DNA from: Rhodococcus sp. KRD162
Lineage (GTDB): Bacteria; Actinomycetota; Actinomycetes; Mycobacteriales; Mycobacteriaceae
DNA: 64,000 bases
Reading direction: 5' to 3'
Assembly (NCBI RefSeq): GCF_017168335.1
Contig: NZ_JABFAU010000003.1
Location: forward strand, 316,972-380,971
Positions 54,858-63,810 of this stretch are shown here, one piece after another. Within the stretch, counting starts at the first letter, position 1. Every line of letters begins with the position of its first letter. A program made the position numbers and the translations under genes. The notes beneath the pieces are model-generated. The model did not search any database and was not told the origin of the DNA. It saw only the letters and a program-made list of their open reading frames with translations.

Positions 54858-55582
54858 GCCGATTCCCTGACGACGAATCCGACTCCGCGCACGGTGTGCA
54901 GGATGCGCGGCGACCCGTCGCTTTCGAGTTTGCGGCGCAGGTAGCCGACGAACACGTCGACGACGTTGGTGTCGGCGACGAAGTCGTAACCCCATACCAG
55001 TTCGAGCAGTCGCTCTCGGGTGAGGACGACGCCTTTGTTGCGGGCCAGAATTGCAAGTAGCTCGAACTCCCGCTTGGTCAGGTCGATATCGAGTCCGCCG
55101 CGATGGACGCGATAGCCGGGGATGTCGACCACGAGGGATCCGATGGCCACGGCCGAGTTCGATGCACCCGAATCCGACACCGGCACTACCGGGTTGGTAC
55201 CGCGTCGACGCAGCATGGCGCGAATCCGCGCGACGAGCTCGGCGAGGACGAAGGGTTTGGTGAGGTAGTCGTCGGCACCGGATTCGAGGCCGGCGATGCG
55301 GTCGTCGACCGAGCTGCGAGCGCTGAGCACGCAGATCGGGATGTCGTTTCCCATGGCGCGCAGCGCGGTCACCACGCTCGCACCGTCGAGCACGGGCATG
55401 TTGATGTCGAGCACGATGGCGTCGGGGGTCGAGCGGGACACCACGCCGAGTGCCTCCGCCCCGTCGGATGCGGTGATGACGGTGAATCCCGACAGGCGTA
55501 GTCCACGTTGCAACGAGGACAGCACGTCGGCATCGTCGTCGACGACGAGGACGGTGGCGGGGGCACTCGAGGATTCGGTCAC
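54854..55582 (-). CDS. prrA: OmpR-family response regulator PrrA
   Basis: A 242-residue regulator: receiver with [19 protein letters not shown], phospho-acceptor Asp59 ([14 protein letters not shown]), [20 protein letters not shown] and the Lys of LTKPFV. Residues 145-240 are the winged helix ([20 protein letters not shown], then [13 protein letters not shown]). The match to mycobacterial PrrA is very close. GTG start at 55582. A 68-codon gene precedes it on the same strand by 17 bases and may belong to the transcript. Confidence 0.95.
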   Translation of the reverse strand: MTESSSAPATVLVVDDDADVLSSLQRGLRLSGFTVITASDGAEALGVVSRSTPDAIVLDINMPVLDGASVVTALRAMGNDIPICVLSARSSVDDRIAGLESGADDYLTKPFVLAELVARIRAMLRRRGTNPVVPVSDSGASNSAVAIGSLVVDIPGYRVHRGGLDIDLTKREFELLAILARNKGVVLTRERLLELVWGYDFVADTNVVDVFVGYLRRKLESDGSPRILHTVRGVGFVVRESA

Positions 55583-55599
55583 CCGTCCATTGTGGGGGT

Positions 55600-55806
55600 T
55601 CAGGCAGCCCAGCTGTCGACAGTGGTGCGGCGTTCCTCGGGTGTCTTGGCGAAGAATTCCTCCAGCGCGCTACGGCGGCCGGTGTCTGCGTCGAGTGACC
55701 AGGCGAGCGCCGGAGCCTTGGCGTAGAGCTGCTCGTAGTACTTCTCGAAAGTGCAGGTGCTGTTTACCAGGGAGAGAGCGCCGGGGAAGGGGCGAATGTC
55801 TTTCAC
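55600..55806 (-). CDS. Small unrecognised protein upstream of prrA
   Basis: A 68-residue protein starting (GTG) [20 protein letters not shown], then [20 protein letters not shown] and a tail [14 protein letters not shown]. The start follows AAGGAGAACATC, an excellent ribosome binding site, and the frame ends 17 bases before prrA. It has no membrane segment or signal. I recognise no family. Position suggests co-transcription with prrAB. Confidence 0.55.
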   Translation of the reverse strand: MKDIRPFPGALSLVNSTCTFEKYYEQLYAKAPALAWSLDADTGRRSALEEFFAKTPEERRTTVDSWAA

Positions 55807-55947
55807 GATGTTCTCCTTATCTCTTCTGTGTTTCCCAAGGTAAAGGGCTTTGTTGCAACTGTGGTGAGTCCTCGTTGGCGGTTCTCTGAGAATTGCCGGA
55901 TGTGGTCGAGGGGATTGCGGGACGTCGCCGTGGGTAAGACTGCAACC

Positions 55948-57276
55948 ATGTCGATCGTCTGGTTTCGCCGTGATCTCCGTCTGGGGGATCTGCCCACCCT
56001 CACCGCCGCTGCCGATTCGGAAGATCCGGCGCTCGCGCTCTTCGTGCTCGACGACCGCCTGCTGACGCCGTCCGGCGGACCGCGCAAGGACTTCCTGTTC
56101 CGTTCCCTCGAGGCGCTCGACGAGCAACTCGGGGGCCGGTTGATGGTGGTGCGCGGCGACCCCGCGACGGTCGTCCCCGAGGTGGCGAAGGCGGTCGGTG
56201 CCGAGGAAGTACACATCAGCGCCGATTACGGCCCCTACGGGCGCGAGCGAGACAGGCGCGTCGGCGAGAAGGTGACCTTGGTCGACTCGGGGTCGCCGTA
56301 TGCGATCGCTCCCGGCCGGATCGTCAAGAGCGACGGTGAACCGTACAAGGTGTTCACGCCGTACTCACGGCAATGGATGGAGCACGGTTGGCGTGGGCCT
56401 GCCGACACGTCCGCGAAAACCGTGGAGTGGATCGACCCGGACGAGGTGAAAGGCGTTCGGCGCGTGAAGATCCCCTCGGAGAAGGACGGGTCCGATGTGG
56501 CGGCCGGTGAGAAGGCTGCGACGAAGCAGTGGAAGGAATTTCTCGAGCACGTATCGGCGTACGACGACGAGCGCAATCGACCGGATCTCGATTCGACGAG
56601 CCGGATGTCGGTGCACCTGAAGTACGGCACGATTCATCCGCGGACGATGCTCGCTGACCTGGGCAAGCTCCGTAGCGAGGGAGCGGCGTCGTACCGCAGG
56701 CAGATCTGCTGGCGAGACTTCTACGCCGACATACTGTTTCAGCGGCCCGACAGTGCTCGTGAGAACTACGTGAAGAAGTTCGACAAGATCGAACTGGACT
56801 CGGGAAAGCACGCCGACGAGTTGTTCGAGGCCTGGTGCAGGGGTGAGACCGGGTTCCCGATCGTCGATGCCGGTATGCGGCAGCTGAACTCGGAGAACTG
56901 GATGCACAATCGCGTCCGCATGATCGTGGCGTCGTTCCTCGTCAAGGATCTGCACCTGCCGTGGTGGCGGGGCGCGAGGTACTTCATGTCGCATCTCGTC
57001 GACGGTGACCTGGCCAGCAATCAGCACGGGTGGCAGTGGACCGCGGGAACGGGCACCGATGCCTCGCCGTACTTTCGGGTGTTCAATCCGATCACCCAGG
57101 GCGAGAAGTTCGACCCGACCGGCGACTACGTCCGGCGCTGGGTGCCTGAATTACGCGGCGAAGAAGGCAAAGCCGTGCACACGTTGAAGTTCGGGCGCCC
57201 AGAGAAGTACGTGGAGCCGATCGTCGACCACAAGCACGAGCGGGAAGTGGCCATCGCTCGTTTCAAGGCCCTGTGA
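55948..57276 (+). CDS. phr: Deoxyribodipyrimidine photolyase (CPD class I)
   Basis: A 442-residue photolyase/cryptochrome family member that uses blue light and FADH- to split cyclobutane pyrimidine dimers. Start MSIVWFRRDLRLGDLPTLTA. FAD-domain motifs are SRMSVHLKYGTIHPRTMLAD, YRRQICWRDFYADILFQRP, GFPIVDAGMRQLNSENWMHN, LPWWRGARYFMSHLVDGDLA and NQHGWQWTAGTGTDASPYFR. It is divergent from the small gene near prrA and converges with the EamA gene. Confidence 0.94.
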   Translation: MSIVWFRRDLRLGDLPTLTAAADSEDPALALFVLDDRLLTPSGGPRKDFLFRSLEALDEQLGGRLMVVRGDPATVVPEVAKAVGAEEVHISADYGPYGRERDRRVGEKVTLVDSGSPYAIAPGRIVKSDGEPYKVFTPYSRQWMEHGWRGPADTSAKTVEWIDPDEVKGVRRVKIPSEKDGSDVAAGEKAATKQWKEFLEHVSAYDDERNRPDLDSTSRMSVHLKYGTIHPRTMLADLGKLRSEGAASYRRQICWRDFYADILFQRPDSARENYVKKFDKIELDSGKHADELFEAWCRGETGFPIVDAGMRQLNSENWMHNRVRMIVASFLVKDLHLPWWRGARYFMSHLVDGDLASNQHGWQWTAGTGTDASPYFRVFNPITQGEKFDPTGDYVRRWVPELRGEEGKAVHTLKFGRPEKYVEPIVDHKHEREVAIARFKAL

Positions 57277-57282
57277 GCGAGG

Positions 57283-58200
57283 TCAACGCCTGCGGGACAA
57301 CCCGACTCCCACCAGGCAGATCACCCCGCCGACGACGGCGAGATAATGCGGAATCTCGCCGAGCAGCAACCAGGCCAGCGTGATGGTGATCGGCGGCACG
57401 GCGTACGTGGTGATGCCGAGCTTGCCGGCGTTCATTCGCGTCAACGCGTAGGCCCAGGTGCTGAACGCCAACGCCGTCGGCACCACACCCAGGTAGATCA
57501 ATCCTCCGGTGGCACCGGCGGAGGAGGCGTCGAGGTCGTCGAGCAGCGCCGGTGCGTACGGCAGCGTGCACACCGCGCCGATGGTGCACGCCATCCAGGT
57601 GACCTGCAGTCCGGGGATCGTGCGTAGCACCGGTTTCTGGCTCAGCACGCCGATGGCATAGGTCACCGCAGAGACCAGGCACAGAACGATTCCGAGGAAG
57701 TTCGCATCGGTCTTGGTGGTCGAGGTGGTGGTCACCGCGGTGACGACGCCGACCATCACCGCGCCTGCGAATGCGATGCCTGCACCGATCACCAGCCATC
57801 TCGGAAAGCCTTCGCCGAGAAGGAGTCCGGCGAACAGGGCAACCAGAAGCGGTCCGATCTGAATGATCATCGACGTCGTTCCGGCGTCGACGCGTTGCTC
57901 GGCGGCATTGAGAGAGACGTTGTAGATTCCGAACCAGAACACGCCGATGCTGACGATCTGCAACCACTGCGTGCGGTTCGGCTTGACCCATCTGCGATTG
58001 GCCCATCGGTGATTGACCAGGACGATCACGCCGAGTACCGAAGATCCGATCAGCAATCGTCCCAAGGCCAACGGGCCGGCCCCGAAGGATTCGCCGACGC
58101 CGCGAATGGCCACGAAGGCCGAGGCCCAGGACACCACGGTGACGACGACCGCACCGAGGGCGAGCCAATCGACGGCAGGCCGGGTCTCCAGATCTGTCAT
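57283..58200 (-). CDS. EamA/DMT-family transporter
   Basis: A 305-residue, ten-segment transporter with two EamA repeats: first from about 12 (WLALGAVVVTVVSWASAFVA) with AEQRVDAGTTSMIIQIGPLL, second from about 170 with GGLIYLGVVPTALAFSTWAY. It probably exports amino acids or related metabolites. ATG 58200. Alone in its unit; the upstream ligase gene ends at a strong terminator. Confidence 0.88.
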   Translation of the reverse strand: MTDLETRPAVDWLALGAVVVTVVSWASAFVAIRGVGESFGAGPLALGRLLIGSSVLGVIVLVNHRWANRRWVKPNRTQWLQIVSIGVFWFGIYNVSLNAAEQRVDAGTTSMIIQIGPLLVALFAGLLLGEGFPRWLVIGAGIAFAGAVMVGVVTAVTTTSTTKTDANFLGIVLCLVSAVTYAIGVLSQKPVLRTIPGLQVTWMACTIGAVCTLPYAPALLDDLDASSAGATGGLIYLGVVPTALAFSTWAYALTRMNAGKLGITTYAVPPITITLAWLLLGEIPHYLAVVGGVICLVGVGLSRRR

Positions 58201-58287
58201 GGGAACGACGGTATAGCGCCGCGCACCCGAATTGCGCGCGGATTTCGGCCATCATTGGGCGAATTAGCGTCGACAGTGCCCCACCCA

Positions 58288-58331
58288 TCGTGCGCCTTTT
58301 GCGTACCTGTAGGTACGCAAAAGGCGCACGA
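58288..58331 (-). terminator. Very long perfect hairpin terminator after the acyl-CoA synthetase gene
   Basis: A perfect 21-bp stem (starting TCGTGCGCCTTTTGCG at 58288 and ending at 58331) closes on a 2-base loop, 5 bases past the synthetase stop. The stem contains TTTT/AAAA internally. Confidence 0.85.
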
Positions 58332-58335
58332 CGGG

Positions 58336-60192
58336 CTAGCGGCGGAGCAGCTTCTCCAGTGCATCGAGCACCGCGGGATCCTCGATGGTCGACGGCACGC
58401 CGTACTGCTCACCGGCGACGATCTGACGCATCGTCTTGCGCAGGATCTTGCCCGACCGAGTTTTCGGTAGTGCCCCGACGATCGTCACATCGCGGAAGGT
58501 GGCCAGTGCCCCGATCTGATCGCGCACCATGGCGACCAGTTCGGTGCGTAATTGCTCCTCGCTGATGCTCTCCCCGGCCTTGAGGACCACATAGCCGCTG
58601 GGCCGTTGGCCCTTGAGGTCGTCATGAATGCCGATGACGGCACATTCGGCGACCGCGGGATGCGCGGCGAGCACCGCCTCCATCGACCCGGTCGAGAGGC
58701 GATGCCCGGCGACGTTGATGACGTCGTCGCTGCGGCCGAGGACGTAGACGTAGCCATCGGCGTCGATGTAACCGGAGTCGCCGGTGAGGTAGTAGCCGGG
58801 GAAGGTATCCAGATACGAGCGCTGGAACCGTGATTCGTCGTTCCACAGGCCGACCAGTGCACCCGGCGGCAGCGGGAGCGCCACGACGATGTTGCCCTCG
58901 GTTCCTGCCTCGACGGGCATTCCGGTGGCATCGAGGATGTCGACCTGGAACCCCGGCACCGGAACAGTGGGTGATCCCGGTTTTATCGGAAGTGGTTCGA
59001 GCCCGCGAAGATTGGCACAGATGGCCCATCCGGTCTCGGTCTGCCACCAATGGTCGACGACCGGACGATCGAGAGTGCGTGAAATCCACTCGTACGTATC
59101 GGGATCGAGCCGTTCACCGGCAACGAAGAGTGCCTCCAGGGTGGAGACGTCGTACTTCTCCAGTTCGGCTGCCCGAGGATCCACCTTGCGAATGGCCCGC
59201 AACGCGGTCGGCGCAGTGAACAAGGCGCGGACGCCGTGCTCGCCGATCACCCGCCAGAACGCCCCCGCATCGGGAGTGCCGACGGGCTTACCCTCGTACA
59301 GAACCGTTGTCGCACCGGCGAACAGCGGCGCATAGACGATGTACGAGTGCCCGACCACCCAGCCGACATCGGACGCCGTCCACATCACCTGGCCGGCACC
59401 GACATCGTAGATATTGCGCATCGACCACGTCAGCGCGACGGCATGGCCGCCGTTGTCGCGTACCACGCCTTTGGGTTTGCCGGTGGTGCCCGAGGTGTAG
59501 AGGATATACAACGGATCGGTTGCCGCCACCGAAACCGGTTGTGCGGCTGTGGCGTCGGCGATGAGAGTGTCCCAGTCCAGCCAGGAGTGCTCACCGGGAA
59601 TTCCTTCTCGTGACTTCACGATCACTGCGGGCGTGTGCGCGGTCGTGAGCGTCAGGGCGCGCTGCACCAGCGGAACGTACTCGATGACCCGACCCGGCTC
59701 GAAACCACCGCTGGCGGTGATCAGCAGTACCGGTGCGGCGTCGTCGATACGTGCTGCGAGCTCGTTGGCTGCGAATCCCCCGAACACCACCGAATGCACG
59801 GCACCGAGCCTGGCGCAGGCCAGCATCGCGATGACGGCCTCGGGAATCATCGGCATGTAGACGACCACGCGATCACCGGGCCCGACGCCCTGTGCGTGCA
59901 GCACTCCGGCGAACCGAGCGACCTGATCGAGGAGTTCGGCGTAGGTGTAGCTGCGGGTCAGTCCGAGCATCGCCGAGTCGTAGATCAGTGCGGTTGCCTC
60001 GCCGTGCCCGGCATCGACGTGCCGGTCGAGGGCGTTGAAGCAGGTGTTCAGCCGAGCTCCGGGAAACCAGTGTGAGCCGTCGAACGCAGTGGTGGGCGGG
60101 GTGTCCCAGGCGATGTCTGCGGCGGCGTCGAGCCAGAACCGTTCGCGGTTGTCGATGCTGTCGTCGAATGCCTGCCGATACACGCCGCTCAT
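58336..60192 (-). CDS. prpE: Propionyl-CoA/acyl-CoA synthetase (PrpE type)
   Basis: A 618-residue AMP-forming ligase. SVFGGFAANELAARIDDAAP, YTSGTTGKPKGVVRDNGGHA (ATP-binding), DVGWVVGHSYIVYAPLFAGA, WWQTETGWAICANLR and PKTRSGKILRKTMRQI (with the acetylatable Lys) are family motifs. The N-terminus (VYRQAFDDSIDNRERFW) and GHGEATALIYDS match PrpE rather than Acs. It activates propionate or acetate to acyl-CoA. CitA may use propionyl-CoA, so the pair could serve propionate metabolism. It precedes a terminator. Confidence 0.85.
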   Translation of the reverse strand: MSGVYRQAFDDSIDNRERFWLDAAADIAWDTPPTTAFDGSHWFPGARLNTCFNALDRHVDAGHGEATALIYDSAMLGLTRSYTYAELLDQVARFAGVLHAQGVGPGDRVVVYMPMIPEAVIAMLACARLGAVHSVVFGGFAANELAARIDDAAPVLLITASGGFEPGRVIEYVPLVQRALTLTTAHTPAVIVKSREGIPGEHSWLDWDTLIADATAAQPVSVAATDPLYILYTSGTTGKPKGVVRDNGGHAVALTWSMRNIYDVGAGQVMWTASDVGWVVGHSYIVYAPLFAGATTVLYEGKPVGTPDAGAFWRVIGEHGVRALFTAPTALRAIRKVDPRAAELEKYDVSTLEALFVAGERLDPDTYEWISRTLDRPVVDHWWQTETGWAICANLRGLEPLPIKPGSPTVPVPGFQVDILDATGMPVEAGTEGNIVVALPLPPGALVGLWNDESRFQRSYLDTFPGYYLTGDSGYIDADGYVYVLGRSDDVINVAGHRLSTGSMEAVLAAHPAVAECAVIGIHDDLKGQRPSGYVVLKAGESISEEQLRTELVAMVRDQIGALATFRDVTIVGALPKTRSGKILRKTMRQIVAGEQYGVPSTIEDPAVLDALEKLLRR

Positions 60193-60202
60193 GTGACCGA
60201 GC

Positions 60203-60700
60203 TTAGTTGGGTGCGTGCTGGCGTTCCCGGTTATTGCCGACGGGACGAGTGCGCAGCGCCCGCACAGCCTCACGACCGCCGTAGAACACGGCGCTGGCCG
60301 CGAACATCGCCGCTACCAGCAGCAGCCAGCGCATCGCGTACGGTTCTTGCGTCAGCCCCGTGGCTGCCTCGTACGTCTGACTTCCCTGGCGGAAGATGCC
60401 CGGTGCGAACAGGAGCAGGCTCAGGCCGGCACCGAGGGCAGGAATGCGAACCGCGTTGACGAATCGGCCGAGTCGAGCGACCAGCGCGCGATCGAGTAGG
60501 GCATACAGGGGGAACAGGATCGCGTCGTGCACGACGGCGGCACCGACGAACCACAGGCCGATGGACTGCCACCACACATCGTTGTTCCACAGCGCAGGAA
60601 AGCCGATCGTGAGAACGGCGAGACCGGCCAGGGCCAGGCAGCCTGCCGTGATCGCCAGGTGTAGCGGCCCTGCTCCGTACCGGGCCCGAAACGCATTCAT
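60203..60700 (-). CDS. Four-segment membrane protein, partner of the molybdoprotein
   Basis: A 165-residue protein with four hydrophobic segments (LAITAGCLALAGLAVLTIGF; VGAAVVHDAILFPLYALLDR; ALGAGLSLLLFAPGIF; MRWLLLVAAMFAASAVFYGG) and an Arg-rich tail. VVHDAILFP in segment 2 carries a His-Asp. The ATG overlaps the molybdoprotein stop as ATGA, so the two are translated together. It may be a membrane or electron-transfer partner, which is inference. I recognise no family. Confidence 0.62.
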   Translation of the reverse strand: MNAFRARYGAGPLHLAITAGCLALAGLAVLTIGFPALWNNDVWWQSIGLWFVGAAVVHDAILFPLYALLDRALVARLGRFVNAVRIPALGAGLSLLLFAPGIFRQGSQTYEAATGLTQEPYAMRWLLLVAAMFAASAVFYGGREAVRALRTRPVGNNRERQHAPN

Positions 60701-61944
60701 GACGGCTCCCCGAAGAATTCGACGGATTCGATCCATTTGGTTGCGTGCACCCCGGGGATCGCCGGCATCATGATGCGAGCGGGATAGCCGTGATCGAGGG
60801 AGAGGTCGGCCCCGTTCACGCGAAGTGCGAGAAGCGAATCGGGATGTGTCATCTGGTGTCCCCCGAACGTGACGCGGTTGAACGAGCCGGAGGGTTCGAG
60901 TGAACGAACCTCACCGGTGTCGACGGCGTCGATGCCCGCAAGGGCTGCGAGGTCGCGCAGCCGAACACCGGTCCAGGTCTGGACTGTCGACCAGCCCTCG
61001 ACGCACGAGATCGGTAGATCGACGGTGTGCAGGTCCATCTGCTCGAGTTGGGCCCTGTCGAGCACGACCTCGGCGTTACCGGCACGTACGGTCAGCCGCC
61101 ACGAATCCCCTGTCCGCGCCTCGTCGATGCCTGCGGCCTCGGCTGTGCGGTTGATCTGAAAATCGTTGGGCCCGTCGCCGTAGGATCGCCCGCGGGGGAG
61201 CAGGATCGCTGCCCCGCGAAGGATTCCGCCTGTCGTTTGTCCGACGCTGAGAACCGCGACGAACAGTGCGCTGCCGCCGACGAGGGCGAGCGCTCCGCGT
61301 CGGCTGATCGTCGCGGGAGCTGGATCGGTTGCGGCCAAACCGGATTCGTCGTCCTCGTCGGGCAACGTGTCGTCCACCTTGATGCGCATCAGTTCCAGGA
61401 ACGGTCTGGTTCGGAGCGCAGTGACCATGGTCGGAAATTTCAGCACCACGTGGGCGAGGAACCCGGCGATGAACACCCATGCGCCCCAGTAGTGCGCGGT
61501 GTAGAAGCTGAACCCGAAGAGATAGTCGTACTGAATGTTCAGCACGCCGGTGATGATCTCGAAGAGGATTCCGCCGACCAAGGCCAGCAACGATATCCGT
61601 TCGAGTAGGTGGGCGACGCTCCGAATCGGTGGCATCTCGATCAACTTGGGGATCACCGACCACAGCTTGGCCAGAACGATCGGCACCATGATCAATCCGA
61701 GACCCACGTGTAGGCCCTGGGTCAGCCGGTAGAACCAGACCGGTTCGGTCGGCCAGTCGAACGACGGAATTCGTAGCCAACCGACGTCGCCCGGCATCGC
61801 CTGGCCGAACTGGGGACCGTAGGCCACCCACGAGAGGAATCCGGTCACGGTCACGATCGGCAGCGCGACGAGCAGAACGGATGCCAGTACGGAGGTGAAC
61901 CAGACGCCGCGAATCGGGCTACGAAAGGTGGGAAGTCGTTGCAT
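60697..61944 (-). CDS. Haem/molybdopterin membrane oxidoreductase (Sco3746-like)
   Basis: A 415-residue fusion. Residues 1-170 form a cytochrome b561-like membrane part with His79 (TQGLHVG), His151 (TAHYWGAW) and His165 as likely haem ligands. After a hydrophilic loop (about 180-210) comes SRRGALALVGGSALFVAVLS (214-233), a twin-arginine motif before the last hydrophobic segment. The final 165 residues are a sulfite-oxidase-type Moco domain with the Mo-ligand Cys314 in SCVEGWS. The Moco domain should be extracytoplasmic. A TetR operator covers its promoter. Substrate unknown. Confidence 0.85.
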   Translation of the reverse strand: MQRLPTFRSPIRGVWFTSVLASVLLVALPIVTVTGFLSWVAYGPQFGQAMPGDVGWLRIPSFDWPTEPVWFYRLTQGLHVGLGLIMVPIVLAKLWSVIPKLIEMPPIRSVAHLLERISLLALVGGILFEIITGVLNIQYDYLFGFSFYTAHYWGAWVFIAGFLAHVVLKFPTMVTALRTRPFLELMRIKVDDTLPDEDDESGLAATDPAPATISRRGALALVGGSALFVAVLSVGQTTGGILRGAAILLPRGRSYGDGPNDFQINRTAEAAGIDEARTGDSWRLTVRAGNAEVVLDRAQLEQMDLHTVDLPISCVEGWSTVQTWTGVRLRDLAALAGIDAVDTGEVRSLEPSGSFNRVTFGGHQMTHPDSLLALRVNGADLSLDHGYPARIMMPAIPGVHATKWIESVEFFGEPS

Positions 61945-61962
61945 TCTGGTTCCCGTCTCAAT

Positions 61963-61982
61963 TTTGTACCTGGTAGTACAAA
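61963..61982 (-). promoter_or_regulatory. TetR operator over the molybdoprotein promoter
   Basis: TTTGTAC-N6-GTACAAA is a perfect 7-base palindrome 18 bases before the start codon. On the minus strand CTGACA (about 61990-61985) and TACAAA form a promoter that overlaps it, so a bound repressor would block it. The same TGTAC-N6-GTACA site recurs upstream of the methyltransferase-TetR operon. Confidence 0.75.
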
Positions 61983-62037
61983 CTGTCAGGTCGAGGCTAG
62001 CGCACTTCGTAGCCGACCGCCAGGGTTCGCGGAGATG

Positions 62038-62646
62038 TCAACTGGTGGTGCGACGTCGGTGCACCGCGGCGACGGCGGCGTCGAGCGCGTCGCGCAGCGG
62101 TTGTACGTCGCCGGCGAGCCGCGCGATCAGCATGCCGCCCTGCAACGACGCGATCAGAGCGGCGGCAGTCGCGGCAGGATCGGTCGCCACGTCGAGTTCT
62201 CCGCGGTCGATCATGCGGGCAAGTCCCTGCTCGAGCGGTTTCTCCCAGCGCCGGAAGGCGGCGTGAAGACTGGGGACGAACGCCGCATCGTTCTTCAGTT
62301 CGGCGGCCAGCGATCCGAGAGGGCACGAGAACGGGCCCCCGGGTTGCTCGTGATTGCGGACGATCTCGGCAGCCCACACGTCGATATCGTCGAGACTGTC
62401 GATGCGAGAGAGCATCGGTTGGGCGGCGAGGACGCGTTCGAGTTGACGCTCGATGACGGCCTCGACCAGATCCGACTTGTCGGAAAAATAGTGGTAGAGC
62501 TGCGATTTCCCGGTCTCGGATGCGGCAAGGACATCGTCGAGAGTGGTCCCCGCGACGCCGCGCTCGTACATCATCGACGCCGCGGCGTCGACGATCGCAG
62601 CTCTGGTTCGTCTGCCCTTGGCCGTTCTCGGTAGCTCCTTGCTCAC
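62038..62646 (-). CDS. TetR-family repressor
   Basis: A 202-residue regulator: N-terminal HTH AIVDAAASMMYERGVAGTTL...GKSQLYHYFSDKSDLVEAVI, typical TetR_N, and a C-terminal ligand domain (AaDR/TetR_C_6-like LGSLAAELKNDAAFVPSLHA). The GTG overlaps the upstream methyltransferase stop (GTGA). The 93 bases downstream hold the molybdoprotein promoter with a palindrome, and a second copy is upstream of the methyltransferase gene. It is likely to control both. Confidence 0.9.
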   Translation of the reverse strand: MSKELPRTAKGRRTRAAIVDAAASMMYERGVAGTTLDDVLAASETGKSQLYHYFSDKSDLVEAVIERQLERVLAAQPMLSRIDSLDDIDVWAAEIVRNHEQPGGPFSCPLGSLAAELKNDAAFVPSLHAAFRRWEKPLEQGLARMIDRGELDVATDPAATAAALIASLQGGMLIARLAGDVQPLRDALDAAVAAVHRRRTTS

Positions 62647-63308
62647 GGGATTTCGGCTCCTCGGTCGCAACTGTGAACCGCGAGTTCCATGAACACGCGA
62701 CCATTGCACTCGATGGTTCGCCGGACCTGCAGTCCGGCGCTCGACGCCAGTGAGTACAGCGCGCGCACTCCGACACTGGCCCAGGTGAACCAGTCTCCCA
62801 CCGAGTCTTCGGTTTCCCATCGAACCAGCGCTCTCCGATCGTCGACCTCGAACGAGGATTCGACGATGGCCGTCCCTGCGTCGTGCAGCAGCGCCCGAAC
62901 CGTGGCCAGCAGTGCGGCCGGGTCGCCGCCGATGCCGATATTGCCGTCCGCGAGGAGGACGTGTGACCACCGACCTGCTGCTGGCAGCGCGGAGAATATG
63001 TTCTGCTCCACGGCGAATCCACCGCGATGGTTGGTCATCTCCACGGCGACCGACGAGGTGTCCACGCCGAGGGCCGGTACGCCGGCTCTGGTGAGAGCCT
63101 CGGTCAAACGCCCTGGCCCACAACCGAGATCGAGGGTCGGGCCGGTGCAGAAGGCAATCGAGGCCTCGTCCGCTCTGAGGTCCTCGGCGGTCGAGAAAGT
63201 GCCGCCCATCCAGCGCGCGATCGGCAGGGGAGTGCGACGGCCGTCGGAATCGGTGATCCAGGAGGGCAGCCCCGCTCGGCCGCGGCGGTACACGTCGTCT
63301 GCAATCAC
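62643..63308 (-). CDS. Class I SAM-dependent methyltransferase
   Basis: A 221-residue enzyme. Motif I is PTLDLGCGPGRLTEAL, followed by the acidic VDTSSVAVEM and a LLADGNIGIGGDPAALL loop. The N-terminus (VYRRGRAGLPSWITDSDGRR) is of a group found next to membrane molybdoproteins and glycosyltransferases in actinobacteria, as far as I recall. The GTG is the first gene of an operon with the TetR gene. Substrate unknown. Confidence 0.85.
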   Translation of the reverse strand: MIADDVYRRGRAGLPSWITDSDGRRTPLPIARWMGGTFSTAEDLRADEASIAFCTGPTLDLGCGPGRLTEALTRAGVPALGVDTSSVAVEMTNHRGGFAVEQNIFSALPAAGRWSHVLLADGNIGIGGDPAALLATVRALLHDAGTAIVESSFEVDDRRALVRWETEDSVGDWFTWASVGVRALYSLASSAGLQVRRTIECNGRVFMELAVHSCDRGAEIP

Positions 63309-63317
63309 CCGATCGAA

Positions 63318-63333
63318 TGTACCAGGGAGTACA
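63318..63333 (-). promoter_or_regulatory. TetR operator upstream of the methyltransferase-TetR operon
   Basis: TGTACCAGGGAGTACA is a perfect 5-base palindrome with 6-base spacer, 10 bases before the methyltransferase start. Read on the minus strand (TGTACTCCCTGGTACA) it matches the molybdoprotein site (TGTACTACCAGGTACA) at 14 of 16 positions. Expected role: autoregulation. Confidence 0.75.
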
Positions 63334-63426
63334 GGACGTGGCTCATCATCAATTTTCGAGCCGGGACCGTCAAGATTGCGTCAACACCACTGTTCGACGC
63401 CACCGCCCGGCGCAAGACTGCTTCTC

Positions 63427-63810
63427 ATGACACTTCTCGACATGCTTCCCTCCCTCGGTGCGGCATATGTTCCGCGGTGCGATCCAGCGCTCTGGCCCGC
63501 CGATACTTGCTGTGTGTGCGGGCGCATCACAGTCGACGGCCTCGCGCTGGAGGACCTGGCCGATGCGCAGGGCACTCCGGTGCGTTGGGGCCCGATCCTG
63601 GTGACGCGGGTGCGCTCGGTGATCGCCGGCGAGGTGGGCGTCGACGCCGAGTTCGGGGATCTACTGCAGGCAGTGGTGGTCAACCGGCATTCGGTGGGTG
63701 CGGTGATCAAGGTCGATGTGCACGGCCCGGGGCGCGGCTGCGTCGTTCCTGTGGAGTTGCCCGCAGACCTCCGAGCGGGTGATGTGCTGGCGCTGATCTG
63801 CAGCGGATAG
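63427..63810 (+). CDS. Small protein with CCVCG motif, unrecognised
   Basis: A 127-residue soluble protein: MTLLDMLPSLGAAYVPRCDP, a Cys cluster PADTCCVCGRITVDG near residues 26-38, then a beta-rich part VTRVRSVIAGEVGVDAEFGD and VVVNRHSVGAVIKVDVHGPG. The Cys-x-x-Cys could bind metal. Divergent from the methyltransferase gene. I recognise no family. Its frame and composition look coding. Confidence 0.6.
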   Translation: MTLLDMLPSLGAAYVPRCDPALWPADTCCVCGRITVDGLALEDLADAQGTPVRWGPILVTRVRSVIAGEVGVDAEFGDLLQAVVVNRHSVGAVIKVDVHGPGRGCVVPVELPADLRAGDVLALICSG

